Shown: in pieces, positions 15,687 to 24,231 of the stretch | How positions within the stretch are numbered: position 1 is the first letter of the stretch | Layout: each line of letters begins with the position of its first letter | NCBI GenBank assembly: GCA_910587375.1 | Contig: CAJULR010000010.1 | Span: forward strand, 19,493-83,492 | DNA length: 64,000 nt | Direction: 5' to 3' | Source: Candidatus Gastranaerophilales bacterium | GTDB lineage: Bacteria; Cyanobacteriota; Vampirovibrionia; Gastranaerophilales; Gastranaerophilaceae | Made by a program: the position numbers and the translations under genes | Notes under the pieces: model-generated | Database searches by the model: none | Told to the model about the DNA's origin: nothing | Seen by the model: only the letters and a program-made list of their open reading frames with translations

Positions 15687-17732
15687 TTATTCTTCAATAA
15701 TCATTTCGCAATTTGCGCAATCAAAGTGCAGACTGTATTTTGCGCCTTTTTCATCAATCAAAAACAGCTCTGGTTCTTTGGTGTTATTTTTTCTATCCTT
15801 CAGAGTTTTTGTAACATTTTCCTGGGGTTTGTTTTTTAAGCCGGAGTTTGGGTTTTTAAGGCACATGTTGAGCGCAAATCTGATACAGTGTTTTGTGCGC
15901 ATAAGTTCCGCTTTTTTTGGAGTTGAATTTTGGTTTTGCGTGTTGGGCTTTTCTTTGCCGTTTTCTACGTTGTTAAGCGGTTTTTTGCCGCTTTCAAATG
16001 AAGTTTCTAAAACCTTGCACCCGCATTTTTCATAAAATTCTTTTGCTTCTCTGTTGTGCACATTTAGCCTGTAATCTCCGCTTGATGTTGGAAAATTTGC
16101 CGGAGCGATTTTTGGCTGCACTTGCGGCTTATATGCTTGAAGCCTTTGTGCCATAAGCTTTTCCAGGACATTTCTTCGAATTTCATTCAACTCGCTTTTT
16201 CTTAAAAAATAAACTTCTTTTGATAAAAATTCTATGTTTTCTATGTAAAAATCAGAGTTTCCCGTTTTTTGCAGGGCGCAAAGCCAAGCCGTTTTTTGCG
16301 CTTCGGCGTTTTTTGCGGGTTCATTTGTGCAAAATTCAAGCGCTGCCTTGTTTTTATCCTCATCTTCTGCCTCAATAAAACCGTCATAAACCCTGAAATT
16401 CACTCCAATCTGCCTTTTTGGGCTTAGATTTTTAAGCGTATTTTCAAAATGTGCGTCTTTGTTTCTATATATTTCAACTCCCTCTTGAATTTCAGGCATT
16501 AAATTAGGATAAATTTTACCGTTCTTAACAGAATTTACAAGCATACCTTTCAAGATGTTTCCTAGTGAACCCTGTGCACCATTTTTTGCGCGTTTGGCGT
16601 TTGTAAAGAAGCAAAGCCCGTCCTGCGGGTGAATTTTAACGTTTTTATCAATCAGGTTGAGTGTGAAACTGTCTTTGTGTACGGTTTTTACACGCCCCAA
16701 AAATTCCCCGACAGAATTTGGTGTGTTGAAGTTCCAAATATTTCCTCTTTTTCCGCTTAAAAAATATTTGCAAAAATCCCTGTTGAAGCTTTTTTTGGGG
16801 TTTGGCTGAAACTCTTCTGTGCCCGCGTTTTCAACCGGCAAAAATGTTCTCCCGGAGGAGCTTCTTTTTAAATTTTTCTTCTTTAAAATTTCATCAATTG
16901 CGTGTCTGTAGAAAAGCACAGTGTTTTTAATATAATTTGTGTCCTTTAATCTGCCTTCGATTTTAAAAGACGTCACACCGGCTTCAATTAAGGCTTCAAG
17001 CTCATCTTTTGCCATAAAATCTTTAAGGCTTAATAAATATTTATTTTTTGCAATAATTTTTCCGTTTTCATCAATAAGGCTGTATTTTTTCCTGCAAGCC
17101 TGTGCGCATTCGCCTTTGTTGGCGCTTCTTCCGCCGATTTTGCAGCTTAAATAACATTGTCCTGAATATGAAACACAAAGCGCACCATGGATAAAAGTTT
17201 CTATCTCAACATCAGTGCTGTCGCAGATTTCCCCGATTTTATCAATTGAAAGTTCTCTTGCCAAAATCACCCGCCCAACACCCAGGCTTTCAAAAAATTT
17301 CACCTTTTCTTTTGTTCTGTTGTCACACTGCGTGCTTGCAATAAGCTTTATATCAGGCAATTTGCCGTCATTTGCCGCTTTTAAAATTCCAAAATCCTGA
17401 AAAATTATCCCATCTGTTTTGATTTTATGAAGCTTATGAATGAGTGAAATTGCCTCGGGAAGCTCGTTATCGTCTAAAATTGTATTTATTGTAACATAAA
17501 CCTTAACATTGAATTTGTGTGCATAATTTATGATTTCTTCAATATCTTCAAGTGTGTTGCAGGCGTTTTTCCTTGCCCCAAAAAGGTTTGCGCCGATATA
17601 AACGCTGTCTGCGCCGCAATCTATTGCAAGTTTTGCACATTCTTTGTTTTGCGCAGGCGCCAAAAGCTCAAGTCCTTGCGGTTTTTGGGCGCTATGCCTA
17701 TCAAGCTTTTTGTTTAAAATTTCTTCACTCAT
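15687..17732 (-). CDS. Peptidase U32-family protein, RlhA (YdcP)-like
   Basis: A 681-residue U32-family protein. The U32 signature is clear: ETFIHGALCVSYSGQCYLS, followed by SANKGECAQACRKKY, whose cysteines fit the iron-sulfur/Cys-rich element of this group. The N-terminal half is a TIM-barrel-like domain (GLELLAPAQN, CGADSVYIGANLFGARKNA, VTINTILDDNEL); the C-terminal half is a DUF3656-like extension. Length and layout match RlhA, which acts in hydroxylation of a 23S rRNA cytidine, more than the short TrhP/YegQ tRNA hydroxylases; that role is by family only. The ATG at 17732 is preferred over an upstream TTG at 17744; neither has a good ribosome site. Confidence 0.82.
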   Translation of the reverse strand: MSEEILNKKLDRHSAQKPQGLELLAPAQNKECAKLAIDCGADSVYIGANLFGARKNACNTLEDIEEIINYAHKFNVKVYVTINTILDDNELPEAISLIHKLHKIKTDGIIFQDFGILKAANDGKLPDIKLIASTQCDNRTKEKVKFFESLGVGRVILARELSIDKIGEICDSTDVEIETFIHGALCVSYSGQCYLSCKIGGRSANKGECAQACRKKYSLIDENGKIIAKNKYLLSLKDFMAKDELEALIEAGVTSFKIEGRLKDTNYIKNTVLFYRHAIDEILKKKNLKRSSSGRTFLPVENAGTEEFQPNPKKSFNRDFCKYFLSGKRGNIWNFNTPNSVGEFLGRVKTVHKDSFTLNLIDKNVKIHPQDGLCFFTNAKRAKNGAQGSLGNILKGMLVNSVKNGKIYPNLMPEIQEGVEIYRNKDAHFENTLKNLSPKRQIGVNFRVYDGFIEAEDEDKNKAALEFCTNEPAKNAEAQKTAWLCALQKTGNSDFYIENIEFLSKEVYFLRKSELNEIRRNVLEKLMAQRLQAYKPQVQPKIAPANFPTSSGDYRLNVHNREAKEFYEKCGCKVLETSFESGKKPLNNVENGKEKPNTQNQNSTPKKAELMRTKHCIRFALNMCLKNPNSGLKNKPQENVTKTLKDRKNNTKEPELFLIDEKGAKYSLHFDCANCEMIIEE

Positions 17733-17764
17733 AAAATTTTCCAAGGTAACTTTGGGTTAAAAAC

Positions 17765-17793
17765 TTGCACAATATAGAGTTTCTAATTAAAAT
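17765..17793 (+). promoter_or_regulatory. Sigma-70-type promoter placing the start of transcription at the ATG
   Basis: TTGCAC (17765-17770), a 17-base spacer and TAAAAT (17788-17793). Initiation seven bases downstream would fall on the ATG at 17800, and there is no Shine-Dalgarno sequence, so the mRNA would be leaderless. Confidence 0.4.
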
Positions 17794-17799
17794 ACTCTT

Positions 17800-18420
17800 A
17801 TGTCAATTTTAGATTTTAAATCAGAAGAAGAAATTTTGTTTGACCCCGGGTATTCTGGCTCTGTTGCAAGGGTTTCGGGCAACATTGATTATCTTTATTC
17901 TGCTTTTTCAAGCATTCCTTCAATTAAGCAGAAAAAATTTCAGTTTTCAATTTTGTATCCAAAATTTTTGAAAGCTGTAGATTTAAACGCTGCTTTCTAC
18001 CTTGGCTGTATGCTTTGGGGCGTTTATTTAAAATCGCTTAAGAATAAAAAAATTGTAAACAATCCTTGTCTTGGCACGGCTTTTGATGATGAATGTTTTT
18101 TTGAGGTTGATTTTCTTATAAATTTTGTAAGAGATGGTCTAAATCGCGACGCGAAGTATTATTTAAATAAAACATATACTCCAAATCCTTTATATTTGCC
18201 GATTTTAGGAAATTATAAAGAGTTTCTTTCGTTAAATAAAGGTTTTGTTGAGGTTCAAAAGACGGATGATATTTTAATTCCAACAAGCCTAAAAACTCCA
18301 ACAAACGAGGATATTAAGGAAATTTACAATACAATTTATTCTGCGGTTGAAAAAGATGATTTAACAATTTTATTTAACGTTGCAGATAAAATTCTTCCAC
18401 AAGCAGATACTAGTACATAG
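17800..18420 (+). CDS. Hypothetical protein, 206 residues
   Basis: No family recognised. Mixed helical protein with aromatic-rich N-terminal half (YSAFSSIPSIKQKKFQFSILYPKFL) and an acidic C-terminal helix region. No signal peptide or membrane span. It has no ribosome site; instead a good promoter ends right at the ATG, suggesting leaderless translation. The gene is divergent from the U32 gene and is followed by two further small plus-strand genes of unknown function. Confidence 0.65.
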   Translation: MSILDFKSEEEILFDPGYSGSVARVSGNIDYLYSAFSSIPSIKQKKFQFSILYPKFLKAVDLNAAFYLGCMLWGVYLKSLKNKKIVNNPCLGTAFDDECFFEVDFLINFVRDGLNRDAKYYLNKTYTPNPLYLPILGNYKEFLSLNKGFVEVQKTDDILIPTSLKTPTNEDIKEIYNTIYSAVEKDDLTILFNVADKILPQADTST

Positions 18421-18464
18421 ACTAAAATCCTTATAATGCTCACAGGATGGCCATTTAAAACATC

Positions 18465-18632
18465 ATGTACAAAAAAGAAAAAAATAAAAAAGCTGAAATA
18501 AATATAAAAAATATGGGTGTTGATATTGATAAAAACGAATTCAGAGAGATTGTTTTATCAAATACAAACAGGCCTGACGCGATTTTTGGCGCAAAATTTG
18601 ATGTTAAAAAATACAAAAATAATTCAAAATAA
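18465..18632 (+). CDS. Possible 55-residue Lys/Asn-rich protein
   Basis: A short frame MYKKEKNKKAEINIKNMGVD... ending at TAA 18630-18632. It contains a plausible acidic loop (MGVDIDKNEFREIV) and the segment AIFGAKFDVKK. There is no ribosome site at a normal distance (AGGA is 17 bases away) and the composition is that of AT-rich DNA, so it may be spurious. A competing minus-strand frame here is hydrophobic Phe-rich noise and is less convincing. It sits between two accepted plus-strand hypothetical genes. Confidence 0.35.
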   Translation: MYKKEKNKKAEINIKNMGVDIDKNEFREIVLSNTNRPDAIFGAKFDVKKYKNNSK

Positions 18633-18636
18633 CCAG

Positions 18637-18663
18637 TTGCAAATTTAAAAAAAATGGTATACT
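18637..18663 (+). promoter_or_regulatory. Extended -10 promoter for the 18697 gene
   Basis: TTGCAA (18637-18642), 15-base spacer, and TATACT (18658-18663) preceded by the extended -10 TGG. Initiation near 18670 leaves a 27-base leader containing the GGAG site of the downstream TTG-start gene. Confidence 0.45.
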
Positions 18664-18696
18664 TAACAAAGTGAAGTATTATTTCGGAGTTTATTT

Positions 18697-19224
18697 TTGG
18701 AAAGCAAAAAGGAACAATTTGAAATATTATCAAGAGAGCTTCTTGGCAAATTAACTGAGGTGACGGTGAATTCCGAGCTTTTCTTTCCTTTTGGGTATGT
18801 TTTGCCTGCGGAATTTGAGGAAAAATATTTCTATAAAGGCCTTGTAATGCGCTCTTTAACTATTCGAAATATGATAATTATCGATAATTCCTTTAAAAAA
18901 TTTCAGATTTTTCCTTCGCATGACATCATGGAAACCTACATAGAAACGCAAAAAGACCTGCTTTCAGGTTGGGCCGCAGAGGCTATTGAAGAATTTCACA
19001 AAATGATGAGCCATATTGAAGATAAAATGACTGTAGAGCTTGAGTTTGAAGATTTTAAAGGAATTTTAAACACTATTCAAACCGATATCAATAAGGCTTC
19101 AATGGCCGCTATTAAAGAGATTGCAAGCTCTGATGAGGCAAAAGCCCTTGATATAGAATTTAAAGGCGCTGCTGGCGGTTTTGTTGATTTTATCCATAAT
19201 AAAATTTCAAGTTTGTTTAAATAG
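18697..19224 (+). CDS. Hypothetical protein, 175 residues, TTG start
   Basis: No family recognised. The start is TTG at 18697, supported by GGAG (18686-18689) seven bases upstream and by an extended -10 promoter. The protein is soluble, with a strand-rich first half (FFPFGYVLPAEFEEKYFYKGLV) and a helical acidic second half (AAEAIEEFHKMMSHIEDKM, DFKGILNTIQTDINKASM). No signal peptide, catalytic signature or cysteine motif is visible. It stands alone, convergent with pgeF. Confidence 0.65.
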   Translation: MESKKEQFEILSRELLGKLTEVTVNSELFFPFGYVLPAEFEEKYFYKGLVMRSLTIRNMIIIDNSFKKFQIFPSHDIMETYIETQKDLLSGWAAEAIEEFHKMMSHIEDKMTVELEFEDFKGILNTIQTDINKASMAAIKEIASSDEAKALDIEFKGAAGGFVDFIHNKISSLFK

Positions 19225-19261
19225 TTTTAATGAATCTGTATTTTAAGCTTTGGGCGCGGGT

Positions 19262-20083
19262 TTAGCCTAATTTTAACACCATACTTATTCTGTTTGTAGT
19301 TTTATTTTCGCGCCTGTATGAAAATAAAATATCATTATCTTTATATGTCTTAAAGTGGCATATATCAATGGTTTTCACCCCTGCTTCAATTAATTGCCTT
19401 TCATTTATTTTTGCAAGGTCTGGGAAAACTTTTGCGCATTTTGCATTTTGCGGGAAAACTTCTGACAGAGAGCTTTTTGGGGTTTCTTTGAATTTAAAAC
19501 ACCTTTCCGTTTCATTGGCGCAAGGTTTTATCGTGTTTTTCAATGCTTCATATACTTCCATCCCGGCTTCAAAGTCCTCTTGTCCAATGCAGGGGCCGAT
19601 TGCAGCGATTATATTTTCCGGTTTTGACCCGAAATTTTCTTCCATTAATTTAACCCCAAGTCTTGAAATGGCGCCAGCTGTGCCTCTCCAACCTGCGTGA
19701 AGTCCTGCTGCAACGTGGTTTTTGGGGTCATATAAAAGAACTGGTGTACAGTCTGCAAAGTGCAGCATTGTGCCTATATTGCCCGTATTGTCTGCATTTG
19801 AGATTATTATGCCATCCGTATTGTCAATTATATCAGTGTTTTTGGGGTTAATTACAATATTCGTGCTATGGGTTTGCTTGATTTTGAAAAAATGTTCTTT
19901 TTCTATTTTAAGGTGGTCCAAAATCTGTTCCAGGTTTGAATTTGCAGTATTTTTTAAATTTGGCTCTTTTGTTTTTATAAAACTTTCTTTTGTTGTAAAA
20001 AGATGTGTAAAATTGGGCTCAAATTCAGCAAAGACACTGCTTTTTAAGATTTTTTTGTTGTTAATTTTCTCAAAATAAAACAT
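19262..20083 (-). CDS. pgeF: PgeF/YfiH (DUF152) multicopper-like purine nucleoside enzyme
   Basis: A 273-residue member of the YfiH/DUF152 family (peptidoglycan editing factor; members also act as purine nucleoside phosphorylase/adenosine deaminase). The metal-binding motifs are ADCTPVLLYDP, HAGWRGTAGAI and AIGPCIGQEDFEAG, with a C-terminal HFKTYKDNDILFSYRREN. It closes a minus-strand operon speE-aroA-pgeF, starting 43 bases after aroA. Ribosome site weak. Given the neighbouring peptidoglycan genes elsewhere in the window, either the editing or the nucleoside role is possible. Confidence 0.88.
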   Translation of the reverse strand: MFYFEKINNKKILKSSVFAEFEPNFTHLFTTKESFIKTKEPNLKNTANSNLEQILDHLKIEKEHFFKIKQTHSTNIVINPKNTDIIDNTDGIIISNADNTGNIGTMLHFADCTPVLLYDPKNHVAAGLHAGWRGTAGAISRLGVKLMEENFGSKPENIIAAIGPCIGQEDFEAGMEVYEALKNTIKPCANETERCFKFKETPKSSLSEVFPQNAKCAKVFPDLAKINERQLIEAGVKTIDICHFKTYKDNDILFSYRRENKTTNRISMVLKLG

Positions 20084-20126
20084 GGCTTATATTTGCCTCA
20101 TACCCTTGCGTTGTCCATATTTTAAG

Positions 20127-21440
20127 CTATTTTTGCAGGTTTTCAAAAATTCCAAGGAAATTTGGAAAAGAAGTTTCAACCCACTCAAAATCATTGATTT
20201 TACAAGGTTTTTCACTTATGAGTCCTGCAATGTATCCCATCATAGCGATTCTGTGGTCATGATAGCATTCAACTTCGCAACCCCCTTTAAACAGGCCATT
20301 TCCGCCATTTTTTCCTTCAATTATAAAACCGTCTTCTGTAGGCTCAATTTTGGCGCCAAATTTCCTCAATTCCCTTGTGACACTTGCTATTCGGTCTGAT
20401 TCTTTGTTTTTAAGATCGCCCGCGTCCTTAATTATCGTTGTGCCCTCTGCTTGTGTAGCTAAAAGTGCGATAATTGGAATTTCATCAATTAGTCTTGGGA
20501 TGATTTCACCTTCAATTTTTGTTGATTTCAGGTCCGGAGAGTACTTAATTTTTATGTCGCCAATTTCCTCGCCCGAAATTTCATCCCTGGAAAGTATCTC
20601 TATATCTGCGTTCATGGATTTTAGCACGTGCAAAATACCTGTACGTGTGGGATTTAGCCCAATTCCTTTTAAAATTAATTCGGAATTTTTTATGATGGCT
20701 GCCGCTACAAGCAGGAATGCTGCGGAAGACACGTCGCCGACTATCGTTAAATCCTTTGGTATCAAGGGATTATAGCTTATGCTTGAGCCAAAAAGCCCGT
20801 CTTTTTTGAATGTTTTAATGTTCGAACCAAAAAATTTCAACATTCTCTCTGAATGGTCACGTGAAAGATGGGGTTCAAGCACTGTTGTCGCACCTTCCCG
20901 GATTTGGGCGCCCGCTAAAAGCAAGGCAGACTTGACTTGGGCGGAAGCTATCGGGCTTTTATACTCAATTCCACTGAGTTTTGCTCGTTCAATAGCAAGC
21001 GGAGCCTTGCCCTCACTGCTTTTTATCCTTGCGCCCATTAGAGAAAGCGGGTCTATAATTCTTTTCATGGGGCGTTTTGATAGGCTAATGTCGCCTGTCA
21101 AGCGACATTCGAGGTTTTGTGCAGATAGTAATCCCGTTAAAAGCCGCATGGTTGTTCCGGAATTGCCGCAGTATAAATCTTTTTTTGGCTCTATATAAGC
21201 GTTTTGAGCGTTCAAAAAAAGTGTACTCTCATTTAAAAACTCAATTTCACAGCCAAGTGATTCCAGAATGTCAAGTGTCGCAAGGCAATCGGCGCTTTTT
21301 AGGAAGTTTGAAATTTTAATTTTTCCGCGCGTCAAAGAGCCTATTATAAGGCTCCTGTGGGACATTGATTTATCAGGCGGCACAAGGGTTTCGCCTTTTA
21401 AAGGTCCTGAAAAACCGCTTGTAGTAACAGTTCTACGCAT
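20127..21440 (-). CDS. aroA: 3-phosphoshikimate 1-carboxyvinyltransferase (EPSP synthase)
   Basis: Sixth step of the shikimate pathway: transfers enolpyruvyl from PEP to shikimate-3-phosphate. The 437 residues show PPDKSMSHRSLIIGSL (active-site Lys), LYCGNSGTTMRLLTG, LSRDHSERML and KESDRIASVTREL, all diagnostic. Its start overlaps the end of speE by eight bases (21433-21440), indicating coupling. No other shikimate gene is nearby. Confidence 0.95.
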   Translation of the reverse strand: MRRTVTTSGFSGPLKGETLVPPDKSMSHRSLIIGSLTRGKIKISNFLKSADCLATLDILESLGCEIEFLNESTLFLNAQNAYIEPKKDLYCGNSGTTMRLLTGLLSAQNLECRLTGDISLSKRPMKRIIDPLSLMGARIKSSEGKAPLAIERAKLSGIEYKSPIASAQVKSALLLAGAQIREGATTVLEPHLSRDHSERMLKFFGSNIKTFKKDGLFGSSISYNPLIPKDLTIVGDVSSAAFLLVAAAIIKNSELILKGIGLNPTRTGILHVLKSMNADIEILSRDEISGEEIGDIKIKYSPDLKSTKIEGEIIPRLIDEIPIIALLATQAEGTTIIKDAGDLKNKESDRIASVTRELRKFGAKIEPTEDGFIIEGKNGGNGLFKGGCEVECYHDHRIAMMGYIAGLISEKPCKINDFEWVETSFPNFLGIFENLQK

Positions 21441-22287
21441 CCTCTGAAATTTTCCTTACAAAATTTGGAACCGCAAAAACGCCTTTGTGCAATTCGCAGT
21501 TGTATAATTTTGAATTTTTTTCAATTTCCTTTGCGCGTTCAACATCCTGAATTTCAGGCGCAGCAAGGGTGTTGGCCCCACATGTGTAATCCGTGCAAAA
21601 AGCCCAGCTCCAATATCCGCCAGGATAGGTTGGAATTGGCCCTGCATAAGGTTTTACGCACTTGAATACTTTGTGCAAAAGCCTGTACATCATCCGCATT
21701 TCTTTTGGGTTTGCAAAGGGTGATTCCGATTGGGCCACAACGATTCCACCCTCTTTTAGGCTTTCTTTAACGTTTGTGTAAAATTTTTCTGTAAAAAGTC
21801 CTTCGCCAGGGCCCATTGGGTCAGTTGAATCGATTAAAACCACGTCATAGCGGCCTTTTTTGTCTTTTATATACTCAATAGCGTCTTCTACAAAGATTTT
21901 CACCCTTGAATCATCAAGCTTTCCTGCAATTGACGGTAAAAATTGCTTGCTTGCTTCGATTACAAGGCCGTCAATTTCGCACAGTTCAACGTTTTTTACG
22001 GTTTTATGACGTAAAACTTCGCGCACGGTGCCGCCATCGCCCCCTCCTATAACCAAAACGCTTTCAGGGCAAGGATGAGAGCACAATGGAATATGGGATA
22101 TCATTTCGTGATAGAAAAATTCATCCTCAACTGTTGTCATCATAAGGTCATCCAGGGTTAAAATGTTCCCTAGGCCTTTTGAAGTAAGGATTTCCACCTT
22201 TTGAAACTCGCTTTGCGCGCTATATAAGGGTTTTTCATCTGTTTCAATTGCTATTCCATATCCGTTCGGGGTTATTTCTTTGTACAT
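21433..22287 (-). CDS. speE: Polyamine aminopropyltransferase (spermidine synthase)
   Basis: Transfers aminopropyl from decarboxylated SAM to putrescine. From the ATG at 22287 (AAGGA seven bases upstream) the protein has 284 residues; a GTG-start frame to 22308 adds seven residues without support. The N-terminal strand domain is followed by the SAM-fold motif VLVIGGGDGGTVREVL, ELCEIDGLV, VEDAIEYI and VLIDSTDPMGPGEGLF. First gene of the speE-aroA-pgeF run. speD is not in the window, though metK, which makes SAM, is. Confidence 0.93.
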   Translation of the reverse strand: MYKEITPNGYGIAIETDEKPLYSAQSEFQKVEILTSKGLGNILTLDDLMMTTVEDEFFYHEMISHIPLCSHPCPESVLVIGGGDGGTVREVLRHKTVKNVELCEIDGLVIEASKQFLPSIAGKLDDSRVKIFVEDAIEYIKDKKGRYDVVLIDSTDPMGPGEGLFTEKFYTNVKESLKEGGIVVAQSESPFANPKEMRMMYRLLHKVFKCVKPYAGPIPTYPGGYWSWAFCTDYTCGANTLAAPEIQDVERAKEIEKNSKLYNCELHKGVFAVPNFVRKISEDA

Positions 22288-22394
22288 CTTTTTTCCTTTA
22301 AAACTCACTATAGAAGGCGTTTTTTGTCAAAAAATGGTAATTTCTAATTTTTGTAAAATTCGCCTAAAAATATTATACAAAAAAGTTAATTTTT

Positions 22395-22403
22395 TGGTAT
22401 AAT
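22395..22403 (+). promoter_or_regulatory. Extended -10 promoter
   Basis: TGG-TATAAT (22395-22403) with only a weak -35 element upstream. Initiation near 22410 gives a 20-base leader for the gene at 22430, which carries AGGAA before its ATG. Confidence 0.45.
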
Positions 22404-22429
22404 TTGTGTAAAGTTTTAGGAATGTTCAG

Positions 22430-22702
22430 ATGAGAAACGTAATTTTAAAATCGTTTGAAACCTTTATAGCACAGCCCCTTTCGCTTCTTAAAAATAAAAT
22501 TATAAGAATTACAAACTTAAAAAGCGATTTTTTAAGCTCAAATGCAATTAACGTGAGCCTTTTTGATGATACTGTGCAAATTGATGTTGTGAACTCCGAA
22601 AAGGCCTATAACCTCCTTTCTGCGGTGGTTTACAAGAGAAGAATGAATGAGTTAAGACAAGTTAAGATTAATGAAAATCAAGCAAGCACAATTCTTAATT
22701 AG
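22430..22702 (+). CDS. Hypothetical protein, 90 residues, upstream of engB
   Basis: No family recognised. Basic N-terminal half (ILKSFETFIAQPLSLLKNKIIRI) followed by strand-like segments (INVSLFDDTVQIDVVNSEKAYNLLS). Overlaps the start of engB by 32 bases, so it is probably cotranscribed with and translationally coupled to it. A strong extended -10 promoter lies just upstream. No cysteine motif or membrane span. Confidence 0.6.
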   Translation: MRNVILKSFETFIAQPLSLLKNKIIRITNLKSDFLSSNAINVSLFDDTVQIDVVNSEKAYNLLSAVVYKRRMNELRQVKINENQASTILN

Positions 22703-23252
22703 CGCCCCGAATTTAGCGCAGTGCCCTAATTTGGGCCTAAATGAGTTTGCGCTTTTAGGAAGGTCAAATGTCGGAAAATCAAGCTTTATCAATGCGCTTG
22801 TGAATAATTCACGTCTTGCAAAAACATCTAATACTCCAGGTAAAACCAGGCTAATTAACCTTTTTCAGGTGTCAACGGATAAAAAAGACTTTGTGTTGGC
22901 GGATTTACCGGGTTACGGGTATGCAAAAGTTTCAAAAACAGAGCAGGACAGGTGGCAAAAGAGCCTTGAAGAGTATCTTTTGAAGCGGGAAACTTTAAAA
23001 TGCTGCATTCAGTTTATTGACGCAAGGCATGACGTGCAAAAAAATGATATGCAGATGTTTGATTGGCTAAAAATCAATAATATCAACTCTGTTGCCGTTT
23101 TAAATAAGTGTGATTATATTTCAAGAAATGAAGTTTTTAAGCGCCAAAAAGAGGTTGAAAGACTTTTTAAAATTCCCGTATATCCTTTTTCTTGTAAGGT
23201 TTCGGCTTACAAGGACGGAATTATAAAGTTTTTTGAAGAAAATATAATATAA
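22671..23252 (+). CDS. engB: Ribosome biogenesis GTPase YsxC/EngB
   Basis: TRAFAC GTPase needed for late 50S subunit assembly. The 193 residues show G1 GRSNVGKSS (30-38), the switch region TSNTPGKTR with the G2 Thr, G3 DLPGYGYAK (78-86), G4 NKCD (145-148) and a C-terminal SCKVSAYKDG for G5. The first codons overlap the end of the preceding small gene. The length is typical, with no unusual extension. Confidence 0.95.
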   Translation: MKIKQAQFLISAPNLAQCPNLGLNEFALLGRSNVGKSSFINALVNNSRLAKTSNTPGKTRLINLFQVSTDKKDFVLADLPGYGYAKVSKTEQDRWQKSLEEYLLKRETLKCCIQFIDARHDVQKNDMQMFDWLKINNINSVAVLNKCDYISRNEVFKRQKEVERLFKIPVYPFSCKVSAYKDGIIKFFEENII

Positions 23253-23296
23253 ATTAACATTTTGCCTGCTTTAAAACAAAATGTTAATATGGCTTT

Positions 23297-23518
23297 ATGG
23301 AATTTTTGAGCCCGCTTTCGGATATTTATACGGAAAAAAAGGAATTTGGCTCCCTAATCAGGCAGGCAAAGGGTTGCCAGCTCAATTATTCTCTTCAAAA
23401 GATAAAAGAGTTTAATTTTTTAGGCGATGAAATTATTGATGAAATTAGTCCAAAAGGCACGCCGGATGTGCTTTTAAATAAACGTCGCGATATTAAAAAT
23501 GTGCAAAAAAGAGTTTAG
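23297..23518 (+). CDS. Hypothetical protein, 73 residues, overlapping the DUF2344 gene
   Basis: No family recognised. Sequence MEFLSPLSDIYTEKKEFGSL... is charged and soluble, ending NKRRDIKNVQKRV. Its last 20 bases overlap the ATG of the DUF2344 gene, which suggests coupling. In many bacteria the radical-SAM partner of DUF2344 stands here; these 73 residues do not resemble any part of that enzyme as far as I can see. No good ribosome site. Confidence 0.5.
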   Translation: MEFLSPLSDIYTEKKEFGSLIRQAKGCQLNYSLQKIKEFNFLGDEIIDEISPKGTPDVLLNKRRDIKNVQKRV

Positions 23519-24200
23519 ATACCAGCTAAAGCTTAGCAAAATAAATGAATTAAAGTTTTTGTCCCACTTGGATTGGCAAAATCTCATTTTAAAATCTTTA
23601 AGGCGTGCGGGAGTTCATTTTGCGCTCACCGAGGGCTTTAACAAAGTGCCAAAAATTTCTTTTTCGCCTGCGCTTCCCTTGTTTATTGAATCCATGTGTG
23701 AATTGTTGAATTTTATAACCGTGGAGCCTTTGTCTGAAAGCTTTTTAGAGGATTTTAAGGCGGCAGCGCCCGAGAATTTGCGCATTATAGCCATAAAAGA
23801 GCTTGAAAACGACGGCAGGAGAATGGTTTCTCTTGATAATCTTATTCAGTGGGCCTTATATGAAGCAGAAATTCCAAAGAACAATATAGTAAACAAAACG
23901 TTGGGTATTTCAAATTTTGAAGATTTAAGATATACTTTAGAAAAGTGTTTATCTTCAAATGAGCTATTCATAGAGAAGAAAACGAAAAAAGGTATTATAA
24001 AACAAGTCAATTACAGGAATTCAATTAAAAGTGCCGAAATTTGTGAAGGCAAGTTGAAATTTATCCTAAAAGCAGGCCAAAATGACAGTTTGCCTGCGCT
24101 TCGTGCTGATGAGTTTTTAAAATACTTATTTTGCAAAGACGCTATTTTTGAAATAAAAAGACTGTCCTTTTTTGACAAAAGTTTGACAGAAATTTTATGA
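23499..24200 (+). CDS. TIGR03936/DUF2344 radical-SAM-associated protein
   Basis: A 233-residue protein of the family usually fused to or next to a radical-SAM enzyme (TIGR03960). Recognised from RYQLKLSKINELKFLSHLDWQNLILKSLRRAG, EGFNKVPKISFSPALPLFIES and the following acidic segment. The reaction is unknown. RNase E/G follows 31 bases downstream, the usual genomic neighbour of this family, which strengthens the call and hints at a role tied to RNA or the ribosome. The radical-SAM partner itself is absent from this window. Confidence 0.8.
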   Translation: MCKKEFRYQLKLSKINELKFLSHLDWQNLILKSLRRAGVHFALTEGFNKVPKISFSPALPLFIESMCELLNFITVEPLSESFLEDFKAAAPENLRIIAIKELENDGRRMVSLDNLIQWALYEAEIPKNNIVNKTLGISNFEDLRYTLEKCLSSNELFIEKKTKKGIIKQVNYRNSIKSAEICEGKLKFILKAGQNDSLPALRADEFLKYLFCKDAIFEIKRLSFFDKSLTEIL

Positions 24201-24231
24201 AGATTTAAAGGATTTATAAAGGAAGAAGTTT

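Noticed and set aside
18455-18733. Minus-strand Phe-rich 92-codon frame
   Set aside because: Composition matches the complement of Lys/Asn-rich AT-rich sequence, it crosses the start of the accepted TTG gene at 18697 and has no ribosome site.
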